Part shown: positions 8,157 to 16,514 of the stretch, one piece after another
Position numbering within the stretch: position 1 is the stretch's first letter
Layout: every line of letters begins with the position of its first letter
Assembly (NCBI GenBank): GCA_028284565.1
Contig: JANQRM010000410.1
Span: 1 to 19,654 of the forward strand
Length of the DNA: 19,654 nucleotides
Reading direction: 5' to 3'
Source of the DNA: Anaerolineae bacterium
GTDB taxonomy: Bacteria; Chloroflexota; Anaerolineae; Aggregatilineales; Phototrophicaceae
Position numbers and translations under genes: made by a program
Notes under the pieces: model-generated
The model's database searches: none
What the model saw: the letters and a program-made list of their open reading frames with translations, nothing else
Told to the model about the DNA's origin: nothing

Positions 8157-9266
8157 CTAACCATCCAGATTTCGGGACTCAATTGTCACTTCAGGGAAAT
8201 CGTCGGATGGACCATGTAGCAGAAGTTGATCTTCCCCTTTGAGATAGTGATCGAAAAAGGCGATAAGGTAGGCATTAATGATCTGGGTACCCCGTGTGGC
8301 GTACACGATTTCGGGTGGAAGATCGAGGTTATGGGGCCAGTAGATGTCGTCACTGAAACTGTCGTGTATCAGCTGATCAGACGCAACTAAGTAAGTGGGT
8401 CCACCGAATTGAGCGTATGCATCATGAAAATCACCATCTGCCTCAAAAATCAGATATGGTTGGTGTATGCTTGCGAAGTCAAAGTCTGGTGGTAGACCAT
8501 CCTGACTAATTGCCGCCTTGATGCGGTCATCTTTAGCAGTCGCCATAGCCGCAATACTCCCGCCGAGCGAATATCCACTCAAACCAATATTCTCTAAATC
8601 TAGGCGTTGTGCAAACTGCTCTTCCGAATTTAGGTTTTCGAGCTGATCGATTGTGAAAGAAACATCGGGAAGCGCATTATCCATCCAATCGACAAACGAA
8701 TAGTCAAAACTGGCATCTCCGACTGACATCTCGTCACCGAATGCTACATCGAAGCCATATGCATGTAAGATGCTAACAACGACATAGCCATGACTGGCGA
8801 GGTCTTGAACCTGTGCGCTCTGGTTGATCGGAAGTCCACTGAGCGGATCGAAGTAAACAACGACCGGATATTGTGTCATAGCTGATGCTAGGGGAGCATC
8901 TTGATATGCAGATAAAACCAGTGTGGACATATAGGCTTCAACTTCAGCGCGTGTTGTACCCAACTGCAACGATAAATCGTCAATTGCCCAATATTTCGCT
9001 GGCTCCTCAAGATAAGGTGCTGGCTCCATATTGTCTTCGACATCTGCCGGATACCAGATCCATACCGTAACCATTTTGTTGTCATCAGAGTCTGCGGTAT
9101 AGATTTCCTCTCGGCTTTCATCAATCCATTGACGGGATGTTACACCGACTTGAAACGGTCCACTCGGTGTATAGTTTGTGGTCATTTCCTGTGCTTGGAC
9201 GAGAGTGGTTGTGATCGTGAGCAATATGATGATTAAGGTTCGTATTGCACTTCTATTGATACTCAT
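8157..9266 (-). CDS. Exported alpha/beta hydrolase resembling platelet-activating-factor acetylhydrolase
   Basis: A 369-residue protein. Residues 1-25 form a Sec signal peptide (hydrophobic LIIILLTITTTLV, then QAQ), and there is no lipobox. The nucleophile elbow is GYSLG with Ser233. The likely acid is Asp256 in ISQDG, 23 residues downstream, the same spacing as Ser273 and Asp296 of human plasma PAF-acetylhydrolase. The likely base is His301 in IHDSFSD, which resembles the HxxFxD segment of that family. A serine esterase or lipase acting outside the cytoplasm is the best call; the substrate (short-chain phospholipid, ester or other) is unknown. The ATG at 9266 has AAAAGGAG eight bases upstream. 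It lies downstream of the receptor kinase on the same strand after a 268-bp gap, so independent transcription is likely. Confidence 0.82.
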   Translation of the reverse strand: MSINRSAIRTLIIILLTITTTLVQAQEMTTNYTPSGPFQVGVTSRQWIDESREEIYTADSDDNKMVTVWIWYPADVEDNMEPAPYLEEPAKYWAIDDLSLQLGTTRAEVEAYMSTLVLSAYQDAPLASAMTQYPVVVYFDPLSGLPINQSAQVQDLASHGYVVVSILHAYGFDVAFGDEMSVGDASFDYSFVDWMDNALPDVSFTIDQLENLNSEEQFAQRLDLENIGLSGYSLGGSIAAMATAKDDRIKAAISQDGLPPDFDFASIHQPYLIFEADGDFHDAYAQFGGPTYLVASDQLIHDSFSDDIYWPHNLDLPPEIVYATRGTQIINAYLIAFFDHYLKGEDQLLLHGPSDDFPEVTIESRNLDG

Positions 9267-9326
9267 CGGATTTACTCCTTTTGTATTTTGGTAATTTTGC
9301 GAAAGGGATGATACGTTGTCTTCCAG

Positions 9327-9347
9327 TTATGCCATTTGAGCCTCCTT
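9327..9347 (-). promoter_or_regulatory. Strong Shine-Dalgarno followed by a two-codon leader ORF
   Basis: On the minus strand AAGGAGG (9347-9341) is followed five bases later by ATG GCA TAA (9335-9327). This minimal Met-Ala-stop frame is in phase with the hydrolase start at 9266, 23 codons downstream, which has its own RBS. It could be a regulatory uORF, or a relic of an older start inactivated by a stop. No function is proven. Confidence 0.35.
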
Positions 9348-9534
9348 CCATTTTCACCCAGCAAAGTCAAACCACACTGGTCACAACTAGTTTGAGCAGT
9401 TGATTGAGAGTTCTAACAATGTGATAAATGACTTGACTATGCCGGGTCGCTATTTATCCGGACGTAAAGCAGGTGTTTAGATGAGCCGCATGTTTCCCGC
9501 TCCTCTGGAATGGACTTAGCTGGGGGTGCCTTGT

Positions 9535-12500
9535 CTAGGGTCTATCGCAAAGCGGATCAATACGATAGAGTTCCCGTTCCGAACAAATCAATTGTCTGAT
9601 ATAACGATTTTCATTGATCCACACTGTCACTGGAGTAAGATCAACAGGCAGTGTGACAATCTGTCCTGCATCGTTCCAGAATACAAATTCTTTATCATCA
9701 GGAGAGATTCTTAGCCCACTGACAAAGATCGCTGGTTCATCAGCATCACGCAGATCGTAACGACGAAGCAATTGGTGGGTTTGGACATCCCAGACGGACA
9801 CCGCAGTATCTCCTGAAGACCAGCCCGATCCTGTGGCGACGAATGTCTCGTCGTGATTGAGTGCGATACTCATAACATCACTGTCTAGAGTCTTCCATTC
9901 GCTGATGACTTCACCGGTCTCTACCAAGAATTCGATGACATATCCATCAGTTGTACTGCCAAAGGCTGTGACTCCGTCTTGTGCAAACGCGAGAGCAGTC
10001 AGATCACGTCCTAAATGCAACTCACGAGTCACATCTCCAGACTCTATATCAACGAAGAAACTTTGGGTGAATATCCGAACATCTGGACTTTGGAGTTGTA
10101 AATTGTAGTACATGATCCGACCGTCGGGATGCATTTCAGTATCCACGACGCCGTGATGTGGTTCATCATGATCGAGATTGATAACCCGAACTAAGTCACC
10201 GGTTTCGATATCCCAAATCGAGATGCTGGGTGGCGTATCATAGGTGAATCCGGGGAAGGGAGAGCCGACGCTTGCGATCAGATACTTTGTATCCAGTGAG
10301 AATTCGACTGCTCGGATAAGCGGTTGCTCCATCGGAAAGCGTTTAATTTCGTCCCCAGTTTCAGCGTCCCACAGGATAACACCGTCAGCCACTGCGCCAG
10401 ATGCGATGAAGCGTCCATCTGGTGACCATGCCAAGCTAAATACCAGCCCCGTGTGCCCTTCGAGACGATGAAGTTCCTGCCCCGTTTCTCGATCCCATAC
10501 ATAAAGGACTGACCCTACAATGTCACTTTCGCGAACAAAGCCGCCAGCAGAAAGAATATATTGTCCATCTGGGCTATAGATAACATTGCCCCAATCCCCA
10601 TGATCAACTACGACACGATTATTGTGATCTCGCCCAGATATATCCCAGACTTGAGCGGACTCAAACTTAACTGCAGTCCATGTGTTGGGGTCAGTGCCGA
10701 TAAGAGAAAAAAATTGTTGTCTCAATTGCGGTAAGGGATATTCCTCGCCAGTCTCGAGGTTAACGCGAACCAAAAGTCCATCCGATACTGTGCGTCTATA
10801 CGATGTATATTGAAAGGATGGTTCAACATAATCAACGGTCTCACCCGGTAATACCCTGAGATTTTCTCCCGTCGTTATGTCAATCATATAGTTAGGATTA
10901 CCGCCAATGAAAACTTTCGAATTGTCGTCGCTTATTGCAACTAACCTTGCTGTCCAGCCGGGTTCCATTTCTCGTTCGAATTCATGGAGACTTTCTCCAG
11001 TAGCGACATCAAAGATGATGGCACGCGCATTCGCTTGTTGGCTTTCCCAAAATCCCCCAACGATTCCTAGAGTTCCATCTACACTCGTTTCAAACAGTCC
11101 AAGAGATTGCCCTTCAAAAACATATTCTTGGATTATTTCGCCTGAGCTTGCGTCACGCAGAGAAACCCGATCAAACAACCGACTGTCACTAAGATAATCA
11201 ATAGCATAAAAAAACTTCCCGTCGTTACTTGGATAAACAAAGTCAATCGACTCATCTATCGAGGTTTGGTGAGTTTCCACGCCCGCTTGTATATTGATGA
11301 TAGTTAGCTGTGCATCGCTTCCCTCGCCATTGAGAATCGCCAGATGAGAACCATCAGAACTGAATTTAGCGTAACGCTCCCTATGTTCTTTTGAATGCTC
11401 ATAAATCAACTCGCCGGTTGTTGTATCCCATACTAGGACCAAGCTATCTTCACATTTGCCAAGCATTAGGTATCGAACAGAGGGACTCCATCGCACTCCA
11501 CAAATTGTCCCTTCTGGCAATGCGAACTCAAACCGCACACCCTCTTGATTGGCGATCCGGTCTAAAACACGCTGTGACTCTGGCAACACCAAATTGTCCC
11601 TCGCGGATTCGATAGCCAGTGCATGAGCCAGTTCATATTCACCTTGTTCCAGAGCAGAATTGGCTGCAAACGCCAGCGCACGCCGCTGATTCTCATCTGC
11701 ATTACGTTCAGCTTCACTCCGTGCGTCTGCTTCATTATCGCGTGCCACTATCGCCTCGTTCCGTTGATTTAGAGCGAACAGTCCAAATCCGCCACTGAGT
11801 ATCGTCGCGATGGCAAACACGGCTACCAAGGTTCGCAAAAGTGTGCGAGAGCGTTGCTCTTGCGCTACTTCGCGTGCTTGCCTTTCTGTTTCAGCGATTT
11901 CCAGCTTTTTGGCTTCCTCTACACTGGCTTGTATGAATTCACTTTCTAATGGAGTCAACGCGAGTTCTGTTTGTTCACACCACGTTGCAACTTGTTCAAG
12001 GCGCGTGCCGGTCAGTAAATAGCTCCGGTCACGGTCATTGTTGTGCCATGCTTCTGATGCTTGTGCGATAATCCGCTCCTGCCGGATGTCATCGCGGGTG
12101 TCGTTGAGCCATTGTCGTAATCTGTCCCACTCCCGCAGAATGGCTTCGTGGGCAACCTCAACTGTTGGGCGACGTGTCGATGGATCGTAGTCGAGAGACA
12201 AGAGACGTGAGCCAGCATAGAAATCAATGATTTCATCCATTCGCTCTGTGTCAGGCGTGATCGCTAGCAATTCGGATCGCTCGACCCGCCTGCGGGTATC
12301 TTCTGCTCCTTCGCCGAGGGTAACCAATCTCAAGAACAATTGTTTGACTAATTCTCGTCCTGCTTCATTCTCTTCAAGGTAGATTTCATCCGCGCGTTTC
12401 GCCAACGCGCCACCTGTGCCGCCAATTTCCTGATAAGTTTCTAACGTCAGATTGCGACCATTTCTTCGCTCAAAGAGTTCGGTCAGTGCGTACTGTAACA

Positions 12501-14325
12501 GGGGCAGTGCGCCGGGTTGGTAATGGACATCGGAGACTATACGACTCACGAGACCATCTTCAAAGATCATGCCGACCTGTTTGGCAGGCTGATAAACGGC
12601 TTGCTCTAATTCCTCAGCACTCAAAGGAAGAACTGTCTCGACGCGATCTTGCATCAACTTGCCAAAATCAGGATATTCTAAGGGGCGATCATAGTAGTCT
12701 GCACGCAAGGTGACGACGACCCGTACCCGACTACGCTCTTCAGTGACCGCATATTGGAGCAAGCTCAACAACTGTTGACGCTCTGCCTCGGCATCCACCA
12801 GTGTGAATACTTCTTCAAACTGGTCAATGATGATTAAGAGTTCACTGCCATCATCGGGTAGCACAAGATTGGCAACCCTCACCAATCCGCGCTCATCTCG
12901 TCGGAGATGTTCATTGAGTTGCCTCGTTTCTTGGGATGAGACACGTGTGAGTGCAATTTCGAGTTCGTCCAGCGGGTGTCTACCGGGCAAGAAATCAATA
13001 ATATACCAGTTGTCCGACCCCGGCAGGTCACCACGCCACAGTGCTGGAGTCAAGCCAGCTTTGACAACGCTTGATTTACCGCTACCTGACGGTCCAACAA
13101 TTGCGAGAAAGCGTTTGTACGCTACATTTTCTTGTAAACGCTTCAAGAGTTTGTGAATGAGCTTTTCGCGTCCAAAGAATTCCTGCGCATCGGCGGCTTG
13201 AAACGCTAGCAATCCTTTGTAAGGATTCACAGGTTCGGGTAGATGGCTCAAACTACTCAGATGAGTATCCGTGCGAGCGACAATCAGATCAAGTTCGCGC
13301 GCTTTAACAATAGCTTGAACGCGACTGCGGACGTTGAGCTTGCGATAGATGTTTTTGTTATACCATTTCACTGTCGCAACTTCGACAACCAGAGCTTCCG
13401 CAATCTCACGATTCGATTTGCCTTCAATCAGCAACTTCAATACCTCTTGCTCACGAGGTGTCAGAAGTTCAACAAGACTGACAGAAGTGGATGGTCGATC
13501 TAATCCAGCGGCTTCTCGTAAAGCCTGAGCTAGGGCAATGGCATCTTTGAAACGCTGTTGAGGATCCTTAGCTGTTGCCTTCTGAATAACCTCATTCACA
13601 TCAGTGCTGATGCTGTTTTCTAGCATGTTTAGGGTGGGAAGCGGCTCATTGAGATGCTTGTAAAGACGCTCAATCGCATTGAGATTCGGGAAGGGATGTT
13701 CACCTGCTAACATCTCATATATCACCACACCAAGACTGTAAATATCTGTCTTTGGGGTGACTGCTTCACTGCGTGCCTGTTCTGGAGCTAAATAGTCTGG
13801 TGAACCTATTATGGCATCTGGACTTGTATGTTTGTCGATTAATGCGTGATCTTTGGCAATGCCAAAGTCAGCCAAATACGCATTGCCATCTTCATCAAGC
13901 AAGATATTCCCCGGTTTGATGTCTCGATGAATGACCTGATTACGATGAGCTATATGTAATGCCTGTGCCATTTGTTCAAGGATTTGTACAGTTTCTTCTA
14001 TACTTAGAGCACCTTGTTGATGGATTAAGTCATGAAGACTCCCGCCTCGGAGCCACCTCATCACTAGATAGGCACCATCTGGATCACGCCAGTAATCGTA
14101 GAGGGGGACGATATTCATATGCTCAAGTCGGGCAATCAAGTGTGCCTCCGATTCGAAACGTCGAATGAAGTCAGGCTGATTGGCGAATCCCGGCAAAATG
14201 ATCTTCATAGCAACTTCGCGCCCAACCGTCGTTTGATAGGCGCGATACACCGCCCCAAAACCACCGGATCCAATCCGTTCCTTGAGTTCATAGCCTTTGA
14301 TTTGATTTCCAATCCGCCGTTCCAT
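9535..14325 (-). CDS. Membrane receptor: Ser/Thr kinase, LuxR-type HTH, nSTAND1 NTPase, TM helix, WD40 propeller
   Basis: A 1,596-residue protein. An N-terminal Hanks-type kinase (about 5-270) has GSGGFGAVY, Lys41, Glu60, HRDIKPGN with Asp135, DFG (153-155) and APE, so it should be active. Residues about 288-350 are a LuxR/GerE HTH (LTPREQEVL, then TVKWYNKNIYRKL). Residues about 368-780 are an nSTAND1 NTPase with Walker A GPSGSGKS (411-418) and Walker B LLIIIDQFEE (Asp501). A single TM helix spans about 829-849, then a charged helix. The remaining 650 or so residues are WD40 blades (for example WSPDGRFIASG, then ILWDAETGDEIK) ending in a tail with two Cys. The ATG at 14325 is chosen because GGAG lies eight bases upstream; a TTG nine codons earlier (14352) has no RBS. 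Ligand and targets are unknown. Confidence 0.9.
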   Translation of the reverse strand: MERRIGNQIKGYELKERIGSGGFGAVYRAYQTTVGREVAMKIILPGFANQPDFIRRFESEAHLIARLEHMNIVPLYDYWRDPDGAYLVMRWLRGGSLHDLIHQQGALSIEETVQILEQMAQALHIAHRNQVIHRDIKPGNILLDEDGNAYLADFGIAKDHALIDKHTSPDAIIGSPDYLAPEQARSEAVTPKTDIYSLGVVIYEMLAGEHPFPNLNAIERLYKHLNEPLPTLNMLENSISTDVNEVIQKATAKDPQQRFKDAIALAQALREAAGLDRPSTSVSLVELLTPREQEVLKLLIEGKSNREIAEALVVEVATVKWYNKNIYRKLNVRSRVQAIVKARELDLIVARTDTHLSSLSHLPEPVNPYKGLLAFQAADAQEFFGREKLIHKLLKRLQENVAYKRFLAIVGPSGSGKSSVVKAGLTPALWRGDLPGSDNWYIIDFLPGRHPLDELEIALTRVSSQETRQLNEHLRRDERGLVRVANLVLPDDGSELLIIIDQFEEVFTLVDAEAERQQLLSLLQYAVTEERSRVRVVVTLRADYYDRPLEYPDFGKLMQDRVETVLPLSAEELEQAVYQPAKQVGMIFEDGLVSRIVSDVHYQPGALPLLQYALTELFERRNGRNLTLETYQEIGGTGGALAKRADEIYLEENEAGRELVKQLFLRLVTLGEGAEDTRRRVERSELLAITPDTERMDEIIDFYAGSRLLSLDYDPSTRRPTVEVAHEAILREWDRLRQWLNDTRDDIRQERIIAQASEAWHNNDRDRSYLLTGTRLEQVATWCEQTELALTPLESEFIQASVEEAKKLEIAETERQAREVAQEQRSRTLLRTLVAVFAIATILSGGFGLFALNQRNEAIVARDNEADARSEAERNADENQRRALAFAANSALEQGEYELAHALAIESARDNLVLPESQRVLDRIANQEGVRFEFALPEGTICGVRWSPSVRYLMLGKCEDSLVLVWDTTTGELIYEHSKEHRERYAKFSSDGSHLAILNGEGSDAQLTIINIQAGVETHQTSIDESIDFVYPSNDGKFFYAIDYLSDSRLFDRVSLRDASSGEIIQEYVFEGQSLGLFETSVDGTLGIVGGFWESQQANARAIIFDVATGESLHEFEREMEPGWTARLVAISDDNSKVFIGGNPNYMIDITTGENLRVLPGETVDYVEPSFQYTSYRRTVSDGLLVRVNLETGEEYPLPQLRQQFFSLIGTDPNTWTAVKFESAQVWDISGRDHNNRVVVDHGDWGNVIYSPDGQYILSAGGFVRESDIVGSVLYVWDRETGQELHRLEGHTGLVFSLAWSPDGRFIASGAVADGVILWDAETGDEIKRFPMEQPLIRAVEFSLDTKYLIASVGSPFPGFTYDTPPSISIWDIETGDLVRVINLDHDEPHHGVVDTEMHPDGRIMYYNLQLQSPDVRIFTQSFFVDIESGDVTRELHLGRDLTALAFAQDGVTAFGSTTDGYVIEFLVETGEVISEWKTLDSDVMSIALNHDETFVATGSGWSSGDTAVSVWDVQTHQLLRRYDLRDADEPAIFVSGLRISPDDKEFVFWNDAGQIVTLPVDLTPVTVWINENRYIRQLICSERELYRIDPLCDRP

Positions 14326-14333
14326 TGCCACGA

Positions 14334-14337
14334 CTCC
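14334..14337 (-). promoter_or_regulatory. Ribosome binding site that decides the receptor kinase start
   Basis: GGAG on the minus strand lies eight bases upstream of the ATG at 14325. The only earlier in-frame candidate, TTG at 14352, has no Shine-Dalgarno sequence in the 20 bases before it. Confidence 0.6.
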
Positions 14338-14509
14338 AGTTTCGCTAGACAATCTCAGTCTAACGCAAAAATTGCCTTCTTATGGCATATTCCCCACTTT
14401 TCCCCCACCAGCTCTTGGGTAATGCAGTAATCGCACATTAGTCGATCATTAAGAGGCATGAAAATTAGAGCAAAGCTACAGGATTTCCCTATGTGTTTTG
14501 TTATCATTA

Positions 14510-14523
14510 CACACGCTTGTGTG
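14510..14523. repeat. Short inverted repeat in the kinase/antiporter divergent region
   Basis: CACAC (14510-14514) and GTGTG (14519-14523) are separated by GCTT. It sits about 125 bp upstream of the antiporter and 185 bp upstream of the kinase. It could be an operator half-site pair, but five-base arms may arise by chance. Confidence 0.3.
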
Positions 14524-14647
14524 CTCTTTAGGAACTCTGCATTTAGGCTATTGCAATGTATTGTGATAGGGTGATCATCCTTGAAGATCTACACGAGAAA
14601 ATTTAGATGTAAACTTTCGGTGTGTGTTGGAATAAAGAGGAAAACAT

Positions 14648-16198
14648 ATGGATGTTCTTTGGATAGGTATTGCATTTGTTGCAGGAATTGTTGCCCAAGC
14701 GATTCGGATTCCAACGATGGTGGGTTACTTGATGGCGGGCTTAGTCTTATCAGTCATTGGCGTCCCAGACAATAGCGATATCATCATTCTAATTGGCGAT
14801 CTCGGAGTAACATTGTTGTTGTTTACTATTGGCTTGCATTTGCGCCTCAAGAGTATTATGCAACCCGAGGTGTTGGGTGTCGGCAGCATCCATCTGATTA
14901 TCAGTACGCTGGTTTTCGTTACCATTGGCTTACTGATTGGTTGGGACTTAATGACAGCTGCTACGGTTGGTATAGCACTTGGATTCTCAAGTACTGTACT
15001 TACAGCCAAAACATTGGAAGCGCGAGGTGAGATCAACGCTTATCATGGCCGGGTTGCAATTGGTATTCTGATTATCCAAGATGTTGTAGCGATTGGCTTA
15101 TTGGCAGTTAGTGGTGGCGGTCAGCTTTCCCCCCTAGCGATTGGATTAGTTGCACTGGTCTTGCTACGTCCACTTCTAATACGATTACTGGTCTGGAGTG
15201 GCACCGAAGAACTTTTGCTCGTTTACGGTCTGTTCCTTGCACTCGGGACAGGGGTAATCTTCAATGAAGTTGGACTCGATAGCAAATTGGGTGCGCTGGT
15301 AGCTGGTTTGTTGCTTTCAGGGCATCCTCTAGCCGATGAACTCTATGAAAAACTGTGGGCGCTCAAAGAAGTGTTCTTAATTGGCTTCTTCCTCCAAGTG
15401 GGTCTAACAGGATTACCTTCTCTATCGGAAGTACCTCTACTACTGCTACTTTTGGCACTTCTACCTATCAAAGGCATACTGTTTTTCGGCATGTTCTTAA
15501 GATTCAAGCTCACAGCACGCACAGCCTTTATGTCGAGTGTTGCGCTCACAGCCTATAGCGAGTTTGCTTTGATTGTTGTATCGTCCGGAGTTGCGGGAGG
15601 CACGATTCCCGCCAATATCCTGTCCATGGTCACTTTGTTGGTTTCTGTGTCGTTTATAGTCAACGCACTATTAGGGCGCTTTGCCGAAACGCTTTGGGGT
15701 TTTATCGACCAATCGGCATCACAGATAGAAGCAGAGGTTGATCATCCGGAACACATTCCTAGTAGTATTGGCCTCGCTGGGTATTTGATCGTAGGAATGG
15801 GACGAGCAGGTACCGCTGCCTATGACTATCTGATGGAAAATGGTCAGCGTCCACTTGGCGTTGATGCCGACCCACAGCAGATCGAAGCGCACTTAGAGGA
15901 TGGTCGGCGTGTCATTTATGGAGATTCGCAAGATACGAATTTCTGGGGAGCATTTGACTTGTCGAATCTTAAAGCGATTCTTTTACTCATACCGGACAAA
16001 TCTCGCAAACTACAAACGACTCAACTCATTCGGCAAGCGGGTTATCAGGGGCATATTCATGCACTGGTACGCTACGATGATGATGTCAGTGACCTACTCG
16101 AAGCAGGTGTCAATGAAGCTACACATCCAATTTCTCATGCTGCACGCGAAATTGCCATGGCGCTCGTTGAGTCGCAAACTTTTGATACCGCCGTCTAG
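14648..16198 (+). CDS. CPA2-family monovalent cation:proton antiporter with C-terminal RCK (TrkA-N) domain
   Basis: A 516-residue inner-membrane protein. Residues about 1-350 are about a dozen hydrophobic helices with Kef/CPA2 hallmarks: MVGYLMAGLVLS, TLLLFTIGLHL, then SSTVLTAKTLEARGE and HGRVAIGILIIQD with the conserved Asp145, which carries ions in this family. Residues about 377-500 form a Rossmann RCK/TrkA-N domain with GMGRAG (383-388) and an acidic residue at the end of strand 2 (VDAD), fitting NAD(H) binding. No TrkA-C domain follows, as in KefB/KefC/YbaL-like proteins. It most likely exchanges K+ (or Na+) for H+ under control of NAD(H). The ATG has AGAGG upstream. It diverges from the receptor kinase. 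Ion specificity is not decided by sequence. Confidence 0.9.
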   Translation: MDVLWIGIAFVAGIVAQAIRIPTMVGYLMAGLVLSVIGVPDNSDIIILIGDLGVTLLLFTIGLHLRLKSIMQPEVLGVGSIHLIISTLVFVTIGLLIGWDLMTAATVGIALGFSSTVLTAKTLEARGEINAYHGRVAIGILIIQDVVAIGLLAVSGGGQLSPLAIGLVALVLLRPLLIRLLVWSGTEELLLVYGLFLALGTGVIFNEVGLDSKLGALVAGLLLSGHPLADELYEKLWALKEVFLIGFFLQVGLTGLPSLSEVPLLLLLLALLPIKGILFFGMFLRFKLTARTAFMSSVALTAYSEFALIVVSSGVAGGTIPANILSMVTLLVSVSFIVNALLGRFAETLWGFIDQSASQIEAEVDHPEHIPSSIGLAGYLIVGMGRAGTAAYDYLMENGQRPLGVDADPQQIEAHLEDGRRVIYGDSQDTNFWGAFDLSNLKAILLLIPDKSRKLQTTQLIRQAGYQGHIHALVRYDDDVSDLLEAGVNEATHPISHAAREIAMALVESQTFDTAV

Positions 16199-16200
16199 AA

Positions 16201-16272
16201 AGGCTCGTTGTGAGTGATGTCCTTTATGAATCATCATCACTGCCCCTGTTGCAATATGCGCTCACTGAATAA
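16201..16272 (+). pseudogene. Fossil of an nSTAND1 NTPase
   Basis: Read from 16201, the frame gives VVSDVLYE, three Ser, then LPLLQYALTE and a stop at 16270-16272. The receptor kinase at 9535-14325 has IVSDVHYQPGA followed by the identical LPLLQYALTE (its residues 607-616). That is 15 identical residues out of 21. In the ten identical codons the DNA differs at six positions, all synonymous third bases. This shows descent from a coding sequence under selection, not a recent copy of the nearby gene. The rest of the gene is missing: the antiporter ends immediately upstream, and the expected continuation (LFERRNGR in the receptor) is lost. Confidence 0.65.
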
Positions 16273-16332
16273 TCGAGCAGCGGGATGGACGTATTGGGCG
16301 AAAGAACGACGAGCTGGTCTAATTCTATGCCC

Positions 16333-16373
16333 ATCTGGTGGGGAGTAGAGACCGCTGAATTACTCCCCCAGAT
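16333..16373. repeat. Long imperfect inverted repeat
   Basis: ATCTGGTGGGGAGTA (16333-16347) pairs with TACTCCCCCAGAT (16361-16373) over 13 bp with a 2-nt bulge and a 13-nt loop. It is G/C-rich in the stem. Neither side has a T-run, so it is not a typical intrinsic terminator, though its place between convergent genes would suit one. It could equally be the end of a lost element. Confidence 0.55.
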
Positions 16374-16514
16374 ACCCAACCTATATACTCTGTGCATTCG
16401 CCTTTTGCCTGATTTCAGCAATTTTGGTAAATGTTCAGTAATGGGTTAGAAAATGCCACTACTCCCCAGAAGCTATCGGTCGTTCTACGTCGGTGCGACA
16501 TTATTGCGTAACGA

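Larger units (their letters stand above)
14326..14647. other. Divergent intergenic region between the receptor kinase and the antiporter
   Basis: This 322-bp region holds the promoters of both neighbours. I find no convincing -35/-10 pair on either strand. A short inverted repeat at 14510-14523 is listed separately. The antiporter RBS (AGAGG, about 14635-14639) lies at its right edge. No remnant coding sequence is visible. Confidence 0.4.
16199..16514. other. Intergenic region between the antiporter and the sugar-acid operon
   Basis: This 316-bp convergent gap holds the nSTAND1 fossil (16201-16272) and the long inverted repeat (16333-16373), both listed separately. A second copy of the repeat arm sequence TACTCCCC occurs at 16460-16467. 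Past the fossil, another plus-strand frame around 16305-16340 gives DELV-stop-FYA, which faintly resembles the receptor segment DEIIDFYA; I regard this as suggestive only. No intact gene or classical terminator is visible. Confidence 0.45.

Noticed and set aside
12803..13156. A 117-codon plus-strand frame inside the receptor kinase gene
   Set aside because: It is antisense to the conserved P-loop and Walker B region of the nSTAND1 domain; its Ser/Arg-rich composition is typical of a shadow.
14326..14352. TTG start at 14352 for the receptor kinase
   Set aside because: There is no Shine-Dalgarno sequence before it, while the ATG at 14325 has GGAG at eight bases.
16224..16421. A 65-codon minus-strand frame in the antiporter/dehydratase gap
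   Set aside because: It has no RBS and no protein-like pattern over most of its length, and it is antisense to the STAND fossil, which explains the sequence better.
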